A stretch of 64,000 nt of DNA, taken from assembly GCA_900551915.1 (NCBI GenBank), contig URXT01000007.1, forward strand, positions 14,746 to 78,745. Reading direction: 5' to 3'. Of the stretch, positions 32,573 to 41,498 are shown piece after piece (positions within the stretch are counted from its first letter, which is position 1; each line of letters starts with the position of its first letter). A program made the position numbers and the translations under genes. Under the pieces are notes generated by a model. It was given only the letters and a program-made list of their open reading frames with translations. It was not told the DNA's origin and searched no databases. The stretch comes from an uncultured bacterium. GTDB lineage: Bacteria > Cyanobacteriota > Vampirovibrionia > Gastranaerophilales > Gastranaerophilaceae.

Positions 32573-34825
32573 TTATAATTCCATAATTTCATTATAATGT
32601 GGTTCATCAATTAATTTTATAAAATTAAATAACTGTTCAATTTCGTTTTTAGTTACAAATAATTTAAATTCTTCTAATGTTTCTAGGTCTTCACATTCTT
32701 CAGTATGGCTTGATGCATTAGCAATATCTTGCAAATATTTGAATTTACATTTTTCATCATCTGGAATTTTTTTTGTTACTACTTCATACCTTGTAAATAT
32801 TGTATTCTTTCTTGGGCATCTAAAAGCTAAAAAAATTTCAAGAATTTTTCTGATAGAATTTCCTAAAGGAATTTCTTTAATTTTACCTTCCTCCATTGCT
32901 GCGACTTGTTTAAGATATTTAATAGTATGAGTATATTCTGATGTATACGTTTTCAAATAGTCATCTGCATTTTCAATAATAGAGGTATTACTTTTTGTTA
33001 AAGAAAATAATTCATATATTTCACCAATTTTTCCTTTATTTCGTAAAAAAGCTCTAAATTTTTTATAAAAATAAAAATTATGTGTAAGTATAAATAACTG
33101 CTCAAAATCACGTGGCTTATTAAATCTGGTTGTTAATAGGTTTATTAAGTTAAATAAATATTGTTGATCTAAACTACTTACAGGGTCATCAATTACAATA
33201 ATAGCATCCTTCATGTTAAAATGTATAGTTTTAAGAGTTGCAAGAAAGTACGCAAATGCAATGACTGTTTTTTCACCTTCACTTAAATTTTTAGCTATGT
33301 CACCATTTTCACGACATATTGAATATGATTTTGTTTCATCATCATATGTTAATGTAAATTTTTTATAGCCAAAAACAATATAAATATACCTTTCAATTTC
33401 AGCCATTGGTGCTTTTTGATTTGTTAATTCGGCATTTAATTTATTAATTTCTAACCTAATAACATCTATTTCTTTTTGAGCTTTTTCTATCTCAGCATTC
33501 AGAATTTCAAGTTTACTTTTTTTATCAGTAATCTCATTTTTGTTTTCTTGTACATAATATCCAACAACAATACTCTTTGCATTATTTTTGACATCTTGAA
33601 TATTTGCTGTATTTGTATTATGTATGTTAATTAAACTATTAAGAATGTTTCTAATTTTAATGTAATGTTCTATAACAGTCTTGTTAGTTAAACTAAATAT
33701 TTTATCAGGAGTTTGTTTCTTTTGATTTAGTATTTTGACTAAATTTTCCATAAAATTTTTATAATTTTCAAAGGCTGTTTTATAATCATCTAATACAGAC
33801 TGTGGTATATTATTACAGAAATCATCTACTCTCAATGTAAAGCTAGTATTTTTTATAACATTAAATGAATCTTTTACGAGTGAATATAAGACCTGCAAAG
33901 ATTTTTCAAAACTCAAAAAACTATCATCTTTTTTTATGATATTTTTTATTTCATTAAAGCGTTGTTCCCAATTTTCAATAGATTTATTACAGAAAGGACA
34001 AAAAGTTGTATTCTCTGCCTTAAATTCAAGCCCTTTTTCTAACCATTGTGCTAATTCTTCTTTAATATCTGCTCGTTTATATTCTTTTGTAATAATATCT
34101 TCAATTTGTCTTAAAGTGTCATTAGTAATAATTTCAAAATTGATACTATCTATTGTGCTTTTAACCGGTTGAATGTACTGCTTGGCATATTCATTTTTTT
34201 CATCTTCTGTAATAGTAGATTCATTTTCAGAATATCTGGCATAATCTTGTTTAAATTGCCTAATATTATATTCAGGAGCATTTTTAATATTTAGATCTAA
34301 TCTTACCAATTCTGCAGCATTTTTATAAACTTTTTCTAAATCTTCTAACCCTGTATCATATTTATGTTGTAAAATTAGCTTATTTTTTCCTTGTACTTCA
34401 GTGTAATAACCTGCCAACTCGTTATTCAATTCGTTAAGTTTATCTTTAATCTCTTTTGCTGTTTCACCTATTGTATAAGTAAGTGCATTGCTTTGAGCGT
34501 TATTGTTATCTAAAGTTAAATTATTATATACAAAATCACGATTAAATATTTTTATTTTATTACAATACAAATTTTCTTTAAATTCTTTGATATGTTGGTC
34601 ATTACTCAACAAAATATCAAAATCTTCTTTGAATGAATCTTTATCAAAAAAAATATTATCTATTTTACCATTGTTCAAACAAACAAATAAATTAGACAAA
34701 GTAGTCTTACCTGTACCATTTAAGCCCCATATAAGATTATATTTTTGAAATTCTGCAAGATTTTCATCGGCACTAAAATCTTTAAAACTTCCAAAATCTT
34801 TTATTTTTAATATTTTTTTAAGCAT
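32573..34825 (-). CDS. RloC-like ABC ATPase / anticodon nuclease
   Basis: A 750-aa protein of the PrrC/RloC (AAA_13) family. Walker A is WGLNGTGKTTLSNLF near residue 37. Coiled coil surrounds a zinc-hook-like CPFC near residue 277. The ABC signature is NLSEGEKTVIAFAYFLATL, and Walker B is AIIVIDDPVSSLDQQYLFNL. The C-terminal region has SIRKILEIFL and IANASSHTEE, which fit the Arg-Glu...His triad of PrrC anticodon nucleases (R and E spaced by 4, His about 48 later). RloC proteins cleave tRNA after DNA damage or phage attack. No restriction-modification genes flank it, as usual for RloC. AGGAG precedes the ATG. Confidence 0.75.
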   Translation of the reverse strand: MLKKILKIKDFGSFKDFSADENLAEFQKYNLIWGLNGTGKTTLSNLFVCLNNGKIDNIFFDKDSFKEDFDILLSNDQHIKEFKENLYCNKIKIFNRDFVYNNLTLDNNNAQSNALTYTIGETAKEIKDKLNELNNELAGYYTEVQGKNKLILQHKYDTGLEDLEKVYKNAAELVRLDLNIKNAPEYNIRQFKQDYARYSENESTITEDEKNEYAKQYIQPVKSTIDSINFEIITNDTLRQIEDIITKEYKRADIKEELAQWLEKGLEFKAENTTFCPFCNKSIENWEQRFNEIKNIIKKDDSFLSFEKSLQVLYSLVKDSFNVIKNTSFTLRVDDFCNNIPQSVLDDYKTAFENYKNFMENLVKILNQKKQTPDKIFSLTNKTVIEHYIKIRNILNSLINIHNTNTANIQDVKNNAKSIVVGYYVQENKNEITDKKSKLEILNAEIEKAQKEIDVIRLEINKLNAELTNQKAPMAEIERYIYIVFGYKKFTLTYDDETKSYSICRENGDIAKNLSEGEKTVIAFAYFLATLKTIHFNMKDAIIVIDDPVSSLDQQYLFNLINLLTTRFNKPRDFEQLFILTHNFYFYKKFRAFLRNKGKIGEIYELFSLTKSNTSIIENADDYLKTYTSEYTHTIKYLKQVAAMEEGKIKEIPLGNSIRKILEIFLAFRCPRKNTIFTRYEVVTKKIPDDEKCKFKYLQDIANASSHTEECEDLETLEEFKLFVTKNEIEQLFNFIKLIDEPHYNEIMEL

Positions 34826-34980
34826 TAACACTAACTCCTACATTAAAAAACAGTACAGCAAATAAGTACAGACTTTTATTTACAATAATATCAAAAATAT
34901 TCTTTTTTAAGAAGTTATGTTAAGTTTTATAGTGTTTCTTTTTAATTAACACCGTTGTATATTAAATAAAGGGAGCAAAC

Positions 34981-35175
34981 ATGCAAAATTCAGAGTTAGA
35001 AGCAATTGACCGCCAGATATCAAGTGAAAACGACAGACACAGAAATCGTGTTGAACAGTTACGCAGACAAAAACAAAGAATTAAAGACGCACAGGCTAAA
35101 AGACGAGAGCAAGAAAAGTTAAGAAAAACCTACAAAGAATGTATCACTGAACTTATAGCCATACTTGTAAACTGA
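34981..35175 (+). CDS. Small basic coiled-coil protein
   Basis: A 64-aa protein, almost entirely one charged helix (IDRQISSENDRHRNRVEQLR, then KRREQEKLRKTYKE) with a hydrophobic end. The ribosome-binding site is AAAGGGAGCAAAC. It is followed by the small tyrosine recombinase. No family recognised. Confidence 0.5.
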   Translation: MQNSELEAIDRQISSENDRHRNRVEQLRRQKQRIKDAQAKRREQEKLRKTYKECITELIAILVN

Positions 35176-35241
35176 TACATTCTGCCTTTTTTATTAAACA
35201 GACACTCAAATAAAGTGAATGTTGTAAGAAAGGCAGGAACA

Positions 35242-35787
35242 ATGAAGCAAACAGTAGAGCCGATAAGGAAAAAACAGCAAATAAAGCAGGTAGAAGAATA
35301 TTTAACAAAGAAAAGTCCGCGTAACAGACTGCTTTTTGTATTAGGCACAAACAGCGGTTTACGGGTTTCGGACATTTTAAACTTAAACATTTCAGATGTA
35401 CGTAACAAAACTCACATTGAAATAAAAGAACAAAAAACAGGCAAATTCAAAAAGTTTCCGATAAACAATAAACTTAAGATTTTAATTAAAGAGTTTATAC
35501 AGGGCAAAGACGACACAGAACCACTATTTTTAAGCCAAAAACGGAAACGACTTGACCGTTCACAGGCTTACAGAATGTTAAATGAAGCCTGTAAAGCCGT
35601 CGGAATAACGGTAAATGTCGGAACACACACAATGCGTAAGAGTTTCGGGTACCACCATTACAAACAATTTAAAGATGTTGCAATGTTGCAGATGATTTTT
35701 AACCACTCAAATCCTAAAATTACGTTGCGTTATATAGGTATTGAACAAGATGAAATTGACAACAGTTACAGGCAATTTGAGTTATAA
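35242..35787 (+). CDS. Small tyrosine recombinase, FimB/FimE-sized
   Basis: A 181-aa protein consisting of the catalytic domain only, like the FimB/FimE DNA invertases. It lacks most of the core-binding domain of XerC/D. Catalytic residues: Arg in NSGLRVSDILNLNISDV, HxxR in TVNVGTHTMRKSFGYHHYKQ, His in FNHSNPKITLRYIGI with the nucleophile Tyr. It lies 15 bp before a 13-bp inverted repeat that encloses a promoter facing it, and 230 bp before an autotransporter gene. This arrangement fits an invertase controlling a surface protein. The start at 35242 is preferred for its ribosome-binding site (AAAGGCAGGAACA). Confidence 0.82.
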   Translation: MKQTVEPIRKKQQIKQVEEYLTKKSPRNRLLFVLGTNSGLRVSDILNLNISDVRNKTHIEIKEQKTGKFKKFPINNKLKILIKEFIQGKDDTEPLFLSQKRKRLDRSQAYRMLNEACKAVGITVNVGTHTMRKSFGYHHYKQFKDVAMLQMIFNHSNPKITLRYIGIEQDEIDNSYRQFEL

Positions 35788-35801
35788 ATACACTAAAAAA
35801 T

Positions 35802-35907
35802 AAATCCAACAAAATAAATATTCTGATGTAATTTTTATATTATTTACTACTTATAGCATATTTTTACGGATATGGCAATAAAAATCTTTAATACTTTTGT
35901 TGGATTT
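35802..35907. repeat. Candidate invertible promoter segment
   Basis: AAATCCAACAAAA (35802-35814) and its exact complement TTTTGTTGGATTT (35895-35907) enclose 80 bp. On the minus strand inside is TTGCCA-N17-TATAAG (35878-35873 and 35855-35850) with extended -10 TGC. As drawn it points to the recombinase and away from the autotransporter; flipping the segment would turn it toward the autotransporter. Confidence 0.6.
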
Positions 35908-35930
35908 TTGAGAAATGTAAATAATAATTT

Positions 35931-35956
35931 GCACGTTAAATCCTTGTATAACGTGC
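35931..35956. other. Hairpin in the autotransporter leader
   Basis: GCACGTT-N12-AACGTGC, a 7-bp stem between the inverted-repeat segment and the autotransporter gene. No T run; it might shape the leader or be a recombinase-accessory site. Confidence 0.35.
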
Positions 35957-36017
35957 CCTTTCACAATAATACACTGTTTTATTTATTTTGATGTGTTTTG
36001 AAAGGATTAGTGAAGAG

Positions 36018-39000
36018 ATGAGAAGTGGTAAAAGATTTTTAACTGGATTAATGATTGCGGTGGTACTGTCGTCGGTTAATATTGTTTCTGCTACAGAGAG
36101 GACTACTGTTAATGAAAATGAAACTCTTAACATACATGAATTGTTATTTGAAAATATAAACTACGACGGCGACGGCGGAGTAATAGAAAATAAAGGTACA
36201 ATTTCAGTTGAAGAGAGTAACTTTTATAATAACTCTGCTAACGACGGTGGTGCTATATGGAATGACGGAATTGTTACGGAATTTGAAGGCAATACTTTCA
36301 ACAATAACACTGCCAGTCAGTTGCATGTAGAAAATATTGAAAATGCAAATACTACAATTACTCAATATAGTGGACTTGGTGGTGCTATTTATACAAATAA
36401 AGATTTAACTGTTGATAACAGCGAATTTACAGAAAATAATGCTGCAACCGGCGGCGGAGCAATCTACAATAATTACAATATTGTAGATTCAAATTTAACA
36501 GTGAAAAATTCTAAATTTACCAATAATACAGCAAAGTCAGTTATTGAAACCACAACACAAACAACAGACCGTAACGGTCAACCTGTAACTAACACGAGAA
36601 CGGAAATTCTGGGTGTTGGCGGTGCGATTGACACAAATGGAAACTTATTTGTTGAAAACAGTCAATTTGACGGTAATTTAGCGGGAAGTAGCGGTGGAGC
36701 TATAAGTAGCACAGGGCGGAATGTAAATATAAAAAATAGCAGCTTCAACGGTAATATTGCAGAAGATAAATATATCGGCGGCGGTGCTATTTATTCAATA
36801 AATAATGGTACTGTAAATATTGAAAATTCCACATTTACCTCAAATGAAGCAAAAGCAAACGGTGGTGCTTTATATGTTGAGGGTGGCACAACGCAAATTA
36901 CAGATACAAATTTCATAAATAACAAGGCAGGTAAAAAAGGCGGTGCTATTGCTGTTGGTAATGTATATGCAGCAGAGGATGAATATTCTCCAACAACAAC
37001 CCTGAATATTACTGCAAAAGATAAAGATGTTACTTTTAAGGGTAATGAAGCAGCAGTAGGGAAAGATATAAATTTAACAAAAAGCATTTTAAATTTGAAT
37101 GCAAATGAAGGCAAAAATATTATTTTTAACGGAGGCATTTCAGGTAAGGCAGCTGTTATTAATATCAACGATAAGGCGGTTAATCCTGATATAGCTTCAA
37201 CCGGAACTATCAATATAAATAACTATGTCACCCCCGACGAAAACTCGAGCCTTTCAGTCAACCTGAAAGCCGGCACTCTCGCTTTAACTAAAGATAATTA
37301 CCTGAACGGCACGGACTTAACCCTTGAAGAAGGTTCTCTGCTTGACTTAGCAAACAATAATGTTGGCGAAATGAACTTAAACAGCCTGACTTCCAACAAC
37401 GCAAACCTAAAAATAGACATGAACCTTGCAAGTTCCAACCAAATCTTCGACACAATCAAAGCAAACACAGCAACAGGTATTTTAAACCTCCAAAACGTAA
37501 ATATTACCTCAGACTTCGCAGATACAACCAAAAACGAATACACAGCCTCAATCACTCCGGACGGTATGGAATTAAAAACTCCTGAAAACGGAATTAACGT
37601 GCTGACAAACGATTACGTTTATACAATAACAGCCAAAGACAACAATCTAACCGTAAACCGCCATGCAGATGAAAACGGCGAAGCTCTCAAAACCGACGGC
37701 TTCACAGTTGCCGTAAACCAGACAGATAAAGTCGGCGGTGTAGATGTAACTTTGTCCGATGACAGAATTTATTCAGCCAACAGCGATATTAAAATAACCG
37801 CAACAAATTCGGAAACCGGCTGGACAGGAAACCTCGGCGGAAAATCCTTAACCGTAAACGGCAATGGTTACACCCTCGACGGTGAAGATAACATCGGATT
37901 TGCAATAAATAACAACCAAACCATAACCTTTAACGACACAAACATTAAAGGTTTTGCCCCAACTCCGGAAAGAAAAGCTGCCCTGACAATCAATGACGGC
38001 GGAGCTGTAAACATTAACGCCTCAAACAACGATGTTTCAATCGGCAGCAATTCAAGTACAGACGTAATCTATCTTGACGGAACTTCTTCAAAAGCATTCC
38101 TGACAACAGAAAATAACAAATCAATTACGCTTAATGACAAAATAAGTTCCGCAAACTCTTCAAACGAACTTAATCTAAACGGCAACGGCACAATAACCTT
38201 TGCAGGCATTGCCCAAAAACTTACCCTTAATAACAATAACTCAAACACAGTCCATAACGCACACGTTGACGGCGTAAACTACAATCTCAACAGTGGAATG
38301 GTAACTTTCACAAAAGATGAATACTTAAACGGTCAGGGAAATAAAAATACTCTGAACTTTAACGGCGGAACCCTGAACCTCATCAACAATTCAGTCGGAA
38401 CAATCGACCTTGCCGCTATAAACATTAACTCAAATTCAAATATTATGCTTGATGCAGATTTGGCACAAGAAACAATGGATAAAATTACTGCCGGCAGTGC
38501 AACCGCCAACAAAGACGCAATCCTAAACGTAAGCGAAATAAATCTTTTGAGCGACGCAACCAAAGACAAAGTAGAAATTAACGCAGTTGACCCAACAGTT
38601 ACTCTTAATGAAAATGATACCCTTGCAAATCATATTGCAACGACCGTAACGGAAGTCGCCTACTCCCCAATCTACAAATACGGCGTCGGCTACGACCCTG
38701 CAACCGGCAATTTCTCCTTCACACGCGGCTCAAGTCAAAACTACAACAACGTAAACCCGTCCGTAATGGTTGGTCCCGTTGCAGCACAACTTGGCGGATA
38801 CATGGGAATGCTCGACACTTACAACAACGCTTTCAACAACATGGACATGCGTATGTTAAACCCTGCAAGTGTCAGAATGGCTCAAAAACAAGCTAACAGA
38901 TATGCCATAACCGAAGAAGCCGATGGAGTAACCTACAAAGTTAACGAAACAAATTCAGGCGGAACCTGGGTAAGGCCTTTCGCCGCATACGATAGCGTAG

Positions 39001-39752
39001 GACTAAGTAACGGCCCCAAAGTAAGCAACATGTCTTACGGAACCTTTATTGGCGGCGATAGTGCAATTCACCAGTTCAAAAATGGCGGCGAAGGCGTTCT
39101 AAGTGCTCACGTATCCTATCTTGGAAGCCACCAATCCTTCAACGGCAACAGCATTTACCAGAACGGCGGCAACTTAGGCTTAACAGGAACTTATTACAAA
39201 GGCAACTTCTTCAGCGGTTTAACTGTAAACGCAGGTGCAAGTATAGCCGACGCAAGTACACGTTATGGCAACGAAGATTTCCCGATGTTAACAGCCGGTA
39301 TTGCAAACAAAACAGGCTACAACTTTGAATTCAAAGACGGTAGATTCATAATCCAGCCAAGCCTGCTCTTAAGCTACACATTCGTAAACACCTTTGACTA
39401 CACAAACGCAGCCGGTGTAAGCATAAACGGCGACCCGCTTCACGCATTCCAAATTTCACCGAATGTAAGATTTGCCCTGAACACCAAAAACAACTGGCAG
39501 CCATATTTTACAGTCGGAATGAACTGGAACATTATGAACGATTCGGAATTTACGGCAAACATGGCGACATTGCCTGATTTAAGTATGAAACCATATGTTC
39601 AGTACGGCTTAGGCATTCAAAAAACGATAAACGATAACTTCACAGCTTACGGTCAAGTCCTGTTACGCCACGGGGGCAGAAACGGTATAGCCGCGAATGC
39701 GGGCTTGAGGTATATCTTCGGGCATGAGAGTAAGACGAATGAAAATATTTAA
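36018..39752 (+). CDS. Autotransporter with Pmp-type repeats (type Va)
   Basis: The 1244-aa protein has a signal peptide (KRFLTGLMIAVVLSSVNIVSA). The first ~390 residues contain GGAI/FxxN repeats of the chlamydial polymorphic-membrane-protein type (for example NDGGAIWND, GGGAIYNNYN, GGALYVEGG, KGGAIAVG). A long Asn-rich beta-helical region follows. The C-terminal ~290 residues form an autotransporter beta-barrel starting near TWVRPFAAYDSVGL and ending GLRYIFGHESKTNENI, a slightly extended end. It is a surface adhesin-like protein. Base use changes near 37215: the first third is AT-rich, the rest richer in C and in CC/AC-ending codons, suggesting a recombined passenger. A ribosome-binding site is GAAGAG; the nearby invertible segment may switch it. 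Confidence 0.9.
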   Translation: MRSGKRFLTGLMIAVVLSSVNIVSATERTTVNENETLNIHELLFENINYDGDGGVIENKGTISVEESNFYNNSANDGGAIWNDGIVTEFEGNTFNNNTASQLHVENIENANTTITQYSGLGGAIYTNKDLTVDNSEFTENNAATGGGAIYNNYNIVDSNLTVKNSKFTNNTAKSVIETTTQTTDRNGQPVTNTRTEILGVGGAIDTNGNLFVENSQFDGNLAGSSGGAISSTGRNVNIKNSSFNGNIAEDKYIGGGAIYSINNGTVNIENSTFTSNEAKANGGALYVEGGTTQITDTNFINNKAGKKGGAIAVGNVYAAEDEYSPTTTLNITAKDKDVTFKGNEAAVGKDINLTKSILNLNANEGKNIIFNGGISGKAAVININDKAVNPDIASTGTININNYVTPDENSSLSVNLKAGTLALTKDNYLNGTDLTLEEGSLLDLANNNVGEMNLNSLTSNNANLKIDMNLASSNQIFDTIKANTATGILNLQNVNITSDFADTTKNEYTASITPDGMELKTPENGINVLTNDYVYTITAKDNNLTVNRHADENGEALKTDGFTVAVNQTDKVGGVDVTLSDDRIYSANSDIKITATNSETGWTGNLGGKSLTVNGNGYTLDGEDNIGFAINNNQTITFNDTNIKGFAPTPERKAALTINDGGAVNINASNNDVSIGSNSSTDVIYLDGTSSKAFLTTENNKSITLNDKISSANSSNELNLNGNGTITFAGIAQKLTLNNNNSNTVHNAHVDGVNYNLNSGMVTFTKDEYLNGQGNKNTLNFNGGTLNLINNSVGTIDLAAININSNSNIMLDADLAQETMDKITAGSATANKDAILNVSEINLLSDATKDKVEINAVDPTVTLNENDTLANHIATTVTEVAYSPIYKYGVGYDPATGNFSFTRGSSQNYNNVNPSVMVGPVAAQLGGYMGMLDTYNNAFNNMDMRMLNPASVRMAQKQANRYAITEEADGVTYKVNETNSGGTWVRPFAAYDSVGLSNGPKVSNMSYGTFIGGDSAIHQFKNGGEGVLSAHVSYLGSHQSFNGNSIYQNGGNLGLTGTYYKGNFFSGLTVNAGASIADASTRYGNEDFPMLTAGIANKTGYNFEFKDGRFIIQPSLLLSYTFVNTFDYTNAAGVSINGDPLHAFQISPNVRFALNTKNNWQPYFTVGMNWNIMNDSEFTANMATLPDLSMKPYVQYGLGIQKTINDNFTAYGQVLLRHGGRNGIAANAGLRYIFGHESKTNENI

Positions 39753-39772
39753 ACGCATAAATTAGTTTTAAG

Positions 39773-39830
39773 CCGCAGGAAAATGTAAACCCGATAATTT
39801 ATATGGAAATTTACATTACCTGCGGTTTTT
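39773..39830 (+). terminator. Terminator after the autotransporter
   Basis: CCGCAGG ... CCTGCGG with inner ATGTAAA ... TTTACAT pairing and a following TTTTTAC. Confidence 0.82.
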
Positions 39831-39860
39831 ACATGGTTTAATCGGCTTAGGTTGGATTTT

Positions 39861-40937
39861 TTAATAGTTCATATACTTAGCTGTCATATTAGCAAGCACC
39901 TTTGCAGTGCTTTTTGTAGTTAAATGAGTATATCGTTTTACCATTGCTAAGGTTTTATGTCCTAATACTTCGGCTATTTGTAATAAAGAACAACCATCTA
40001 TAGCCAAGTAACTTGCACAAGTATGACGTAAATCATGAAATCTAAAATCCTTTAATTTTGCTTCTTTACAAACTTTTTTCCAATACCAAGTAAAATCTTT
40101 AGGAGTTTTGCCGTCTACACTTGGAAATACATATTTTGTTAAAATGTTTTGAGATTTATAATGTTGTTTAAGCAAATCTATAATTTCTGGCGTAATTGCA
40201 ACACCTCTATCTTCACCATTTTTTGTATTTTTAAATACCAAAAATGGCTGTTCTACGTCTAAATAAACATTTTGCCACATTAACTTTCTAAGTTCACCAT
40301 ATCTTGCACCAGTAGAAAGAGCCATTTTAATTAGAAGATAAATATCACTTTGTTCTTGATATTTCTTGCTGGTAATTAGCAAAGATTTAAGTTCACTTTC
40401 TGACAAAAAACGAGTGCGTCCCTTGCCTTCTGAAAACTTTTTAACCTTTGAAACTGGATTTTTGTTAATCCACTCAAGTTCATTAATCGCATACGTAAAT
40501 ACAATTGACAAGCAAGCTAAATATCTGTTTGCAGTTATTGTTGAACGGTGTTTACTTTTTCCGCTTGGATTAGGTTCTAAAAGCAATTCGTCTCTACATT
40601 TAGCTATCAAACTTGAAGATACATCACCTATTGCATAATTACCTATTTTATTTTTCCACCATGTTAGATATGTTTTGTATTTTACCTTGTCTGAATGCCT
40701 GTTAGGCAAAACTAAAAAAATATATCTATTAATAAGTTCAGTCATAGTACGCTTTTTATACTCGTACAAAAACTTTGCACCGTCATTCATTTTAGCTTGT
40801 TCAATTGCCATAATCCAATGTTCAGCATCAATTTTACGGTCAAATGTTTTAGAGATTGTCTTTCTGCCGATAGTTCTCACATTTGCTAAATATCTTTTTT
40901 GTCCTTTTTTAGTATAGCGTAACCTTATTTCAGCCAT
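39861..40937 (-). CDS. int: Tyrosine site-specific integrase of the island
   Basis: A 358-aa phage-type integrase: N-terminal arm-binding and SAM-like core domain (MTELINRYIFLVLP; LACLSIVFTYAINELEWINKNP), then the catalytic domain with Arg in STGARYGELRKLMWQNV, Lys in VFKNTKNGEDRGVAI, HDLRH, LGHKTLAMVKRYTHL (His and Tyr). It lies next to the right attachment site, pointing inwards. The SRP RNA gene start is the target. No clear ribosome-binding site (TAACTT lies 6 nt before the ATG). Confidence 0.95.
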   Translation of the reverse strand: MAEIRLRYTKKGQKRYLANVRTIGRKTISKTFDRKIDAEHWIMAIEQAKMNDGAKFLYEYKKRTMTELINRYIFLVLPNRHSDKVKYKTYLTWWKNKIGNYAIGDVSSSLIAKCRDELLLEPNPSGKSKHRSTITANRYLACLSIVFTYAINELEWINKNPVSKVKKFSEGKGRTRFLSESELKSLLITSKKYQEQSDIYLLIKMALSTGARYGELRKLMWQNVYLDVEQPFLVFKNTKNGEDRGVAITPEIIDLLKQHYKSQNILTKYVFPSVDGKTPKDFTWYWKKVCKEAKLKDFRFHDLRHTCASYLAIDGCSLLQIAEVLGHKTLAMVKRYTHLTTKSTAKVLANMTAKYMNY

Positions 40938-41134
40938 AAATTTAAGTTACTGAAAAGAGAAAATAAGGTCAAATCAAGATTTGATACAGTTTTCAGCGTT
41001 ATATATTGTTATAAGTTACTATTGCAAACTATTAAATATATTTTTTTAAACGGTAATAATTGGTGATATTTAATAATAACATTAAATTTATTTTATTTTT
41101 TTGCTACTGATTAGTACAATTAACTTTCTAAATT

Positions 41135-41152
41135 ACCAACATTTTGCCAACA
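41135..41152 (+). repeat. Integrase arm-type repeats, right
   Basis: ACCAACA (41135) and GCCAACA (41146), 11 bp apart, matching the pair at 26992-27009 in sequence, orientation and spacing. Confidence 0.55.
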
Positions 41153-41205
41153 TTTTTTGATTTTTAAACTTTTTTAAAAACGGATAATGCAATTATATTG
41201 TGTTT

Positions 41206-41246
41206 ATGCTATAATAAATTCAGCCGTGCTCCACGGGGAATTGCAA
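41206..41246 (+). repeat. attR-like direct repeat (right island end)
   Basis: A 41-bp repeat matching 26822-26862. It contains TGCTATAAT (-10 at 41210-41215) and the first bases of the SRP RNA. The promoter therefore survives insertion because its extended -10 lies in the repeat. Confidence 0.9.
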
Positions 41247-41482
41247 TCCCTTGACCGGAAGTTAACGCCGGGTGCAGAGCCTGTTGTGAGGGTTTGGCGG
41301 GCAGGGTAAAAGTTAATATTTTTGTTGAGGCTTAAGGTTGAAGCGGCGTAAAACTCCGAACCGTGTCAGGATGGAAACATAGCAGCACTAAGGTGACCTT
41401 TGCGGGTGTTTTAATCTTAAGAAGAGAAAATATTTTCCGATACTTTTGTCAGGCAAATTCGATAGACAGAGGCACGGCTTTT
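41222..41482 (+). ncRNA. ffs: Signal recognition particle RNA, large (Alu-containing) type
   Basis: The 5' GCCGTGC (41223-41229) pairs with 3' GCACGGC (41472-41478), as in the Bacillus scRNA. The two Alu-type hairpins CCGTG-CTC-CACGG and GGGG...CCC follow. The universally conserved domain IV is near 41363: TGTCAGGATGGAAACATAGCAGCA with GGAA tetraloop. A 3' T run (TTTTATATTT) ends it. The RNA scaffolds Ffh for co-translational targeting. The total is about 260 nt. The 5' end is the island attachment site. Confidence 0.88.
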
Positions 41483-41498
41483 ATATTTAAATTTAAAG

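Larger units (their letters stand above)
26822..41246. mobile_element. Integrated genomic island at the 5' end of the SRP RNA gene
   Basis: A 14.4-kb segment bounded by the 41-bp direct repeats, with a tyrosine integrase (39861-40937) 270 bp from the right end and paired ACCAACA-type arm repeats just inside both ends. Its cargo is more AT-rich than the backbone: AlpA/Xis-like protein, primase-like remnant, reverse transcriptase, serine recombinase, HicAB, RloC-like nuclease, FimB-like recombinase and autotransporter. No capsid, tail, portal, or conjugation gene is seen, so it is an integrative element that has lost, or never had, its own transfer functions. Confidence 0.88.

Noticed and set aside
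34826-34980. Missed gene between the RloC-like gene and the small coiled-coil gene
   Set aside because: AT-rich, with stops in all frames; only promoter-like sequence is possible.
29849-36018. Diversity-generating retroelement targeting the autotransporter
   Set aside because: RT motif B is PIGISTSS rather than the DGR IGxxxSQ type. I saw no near-identical template/variable repeat pair, and the autotransporter lacks a C-type lectin end.
26822-41246. Prophage
   Set aside because: No terminase, portal, capsid, tail, lysis or holin gene is visible; only integrase and accessory genes.
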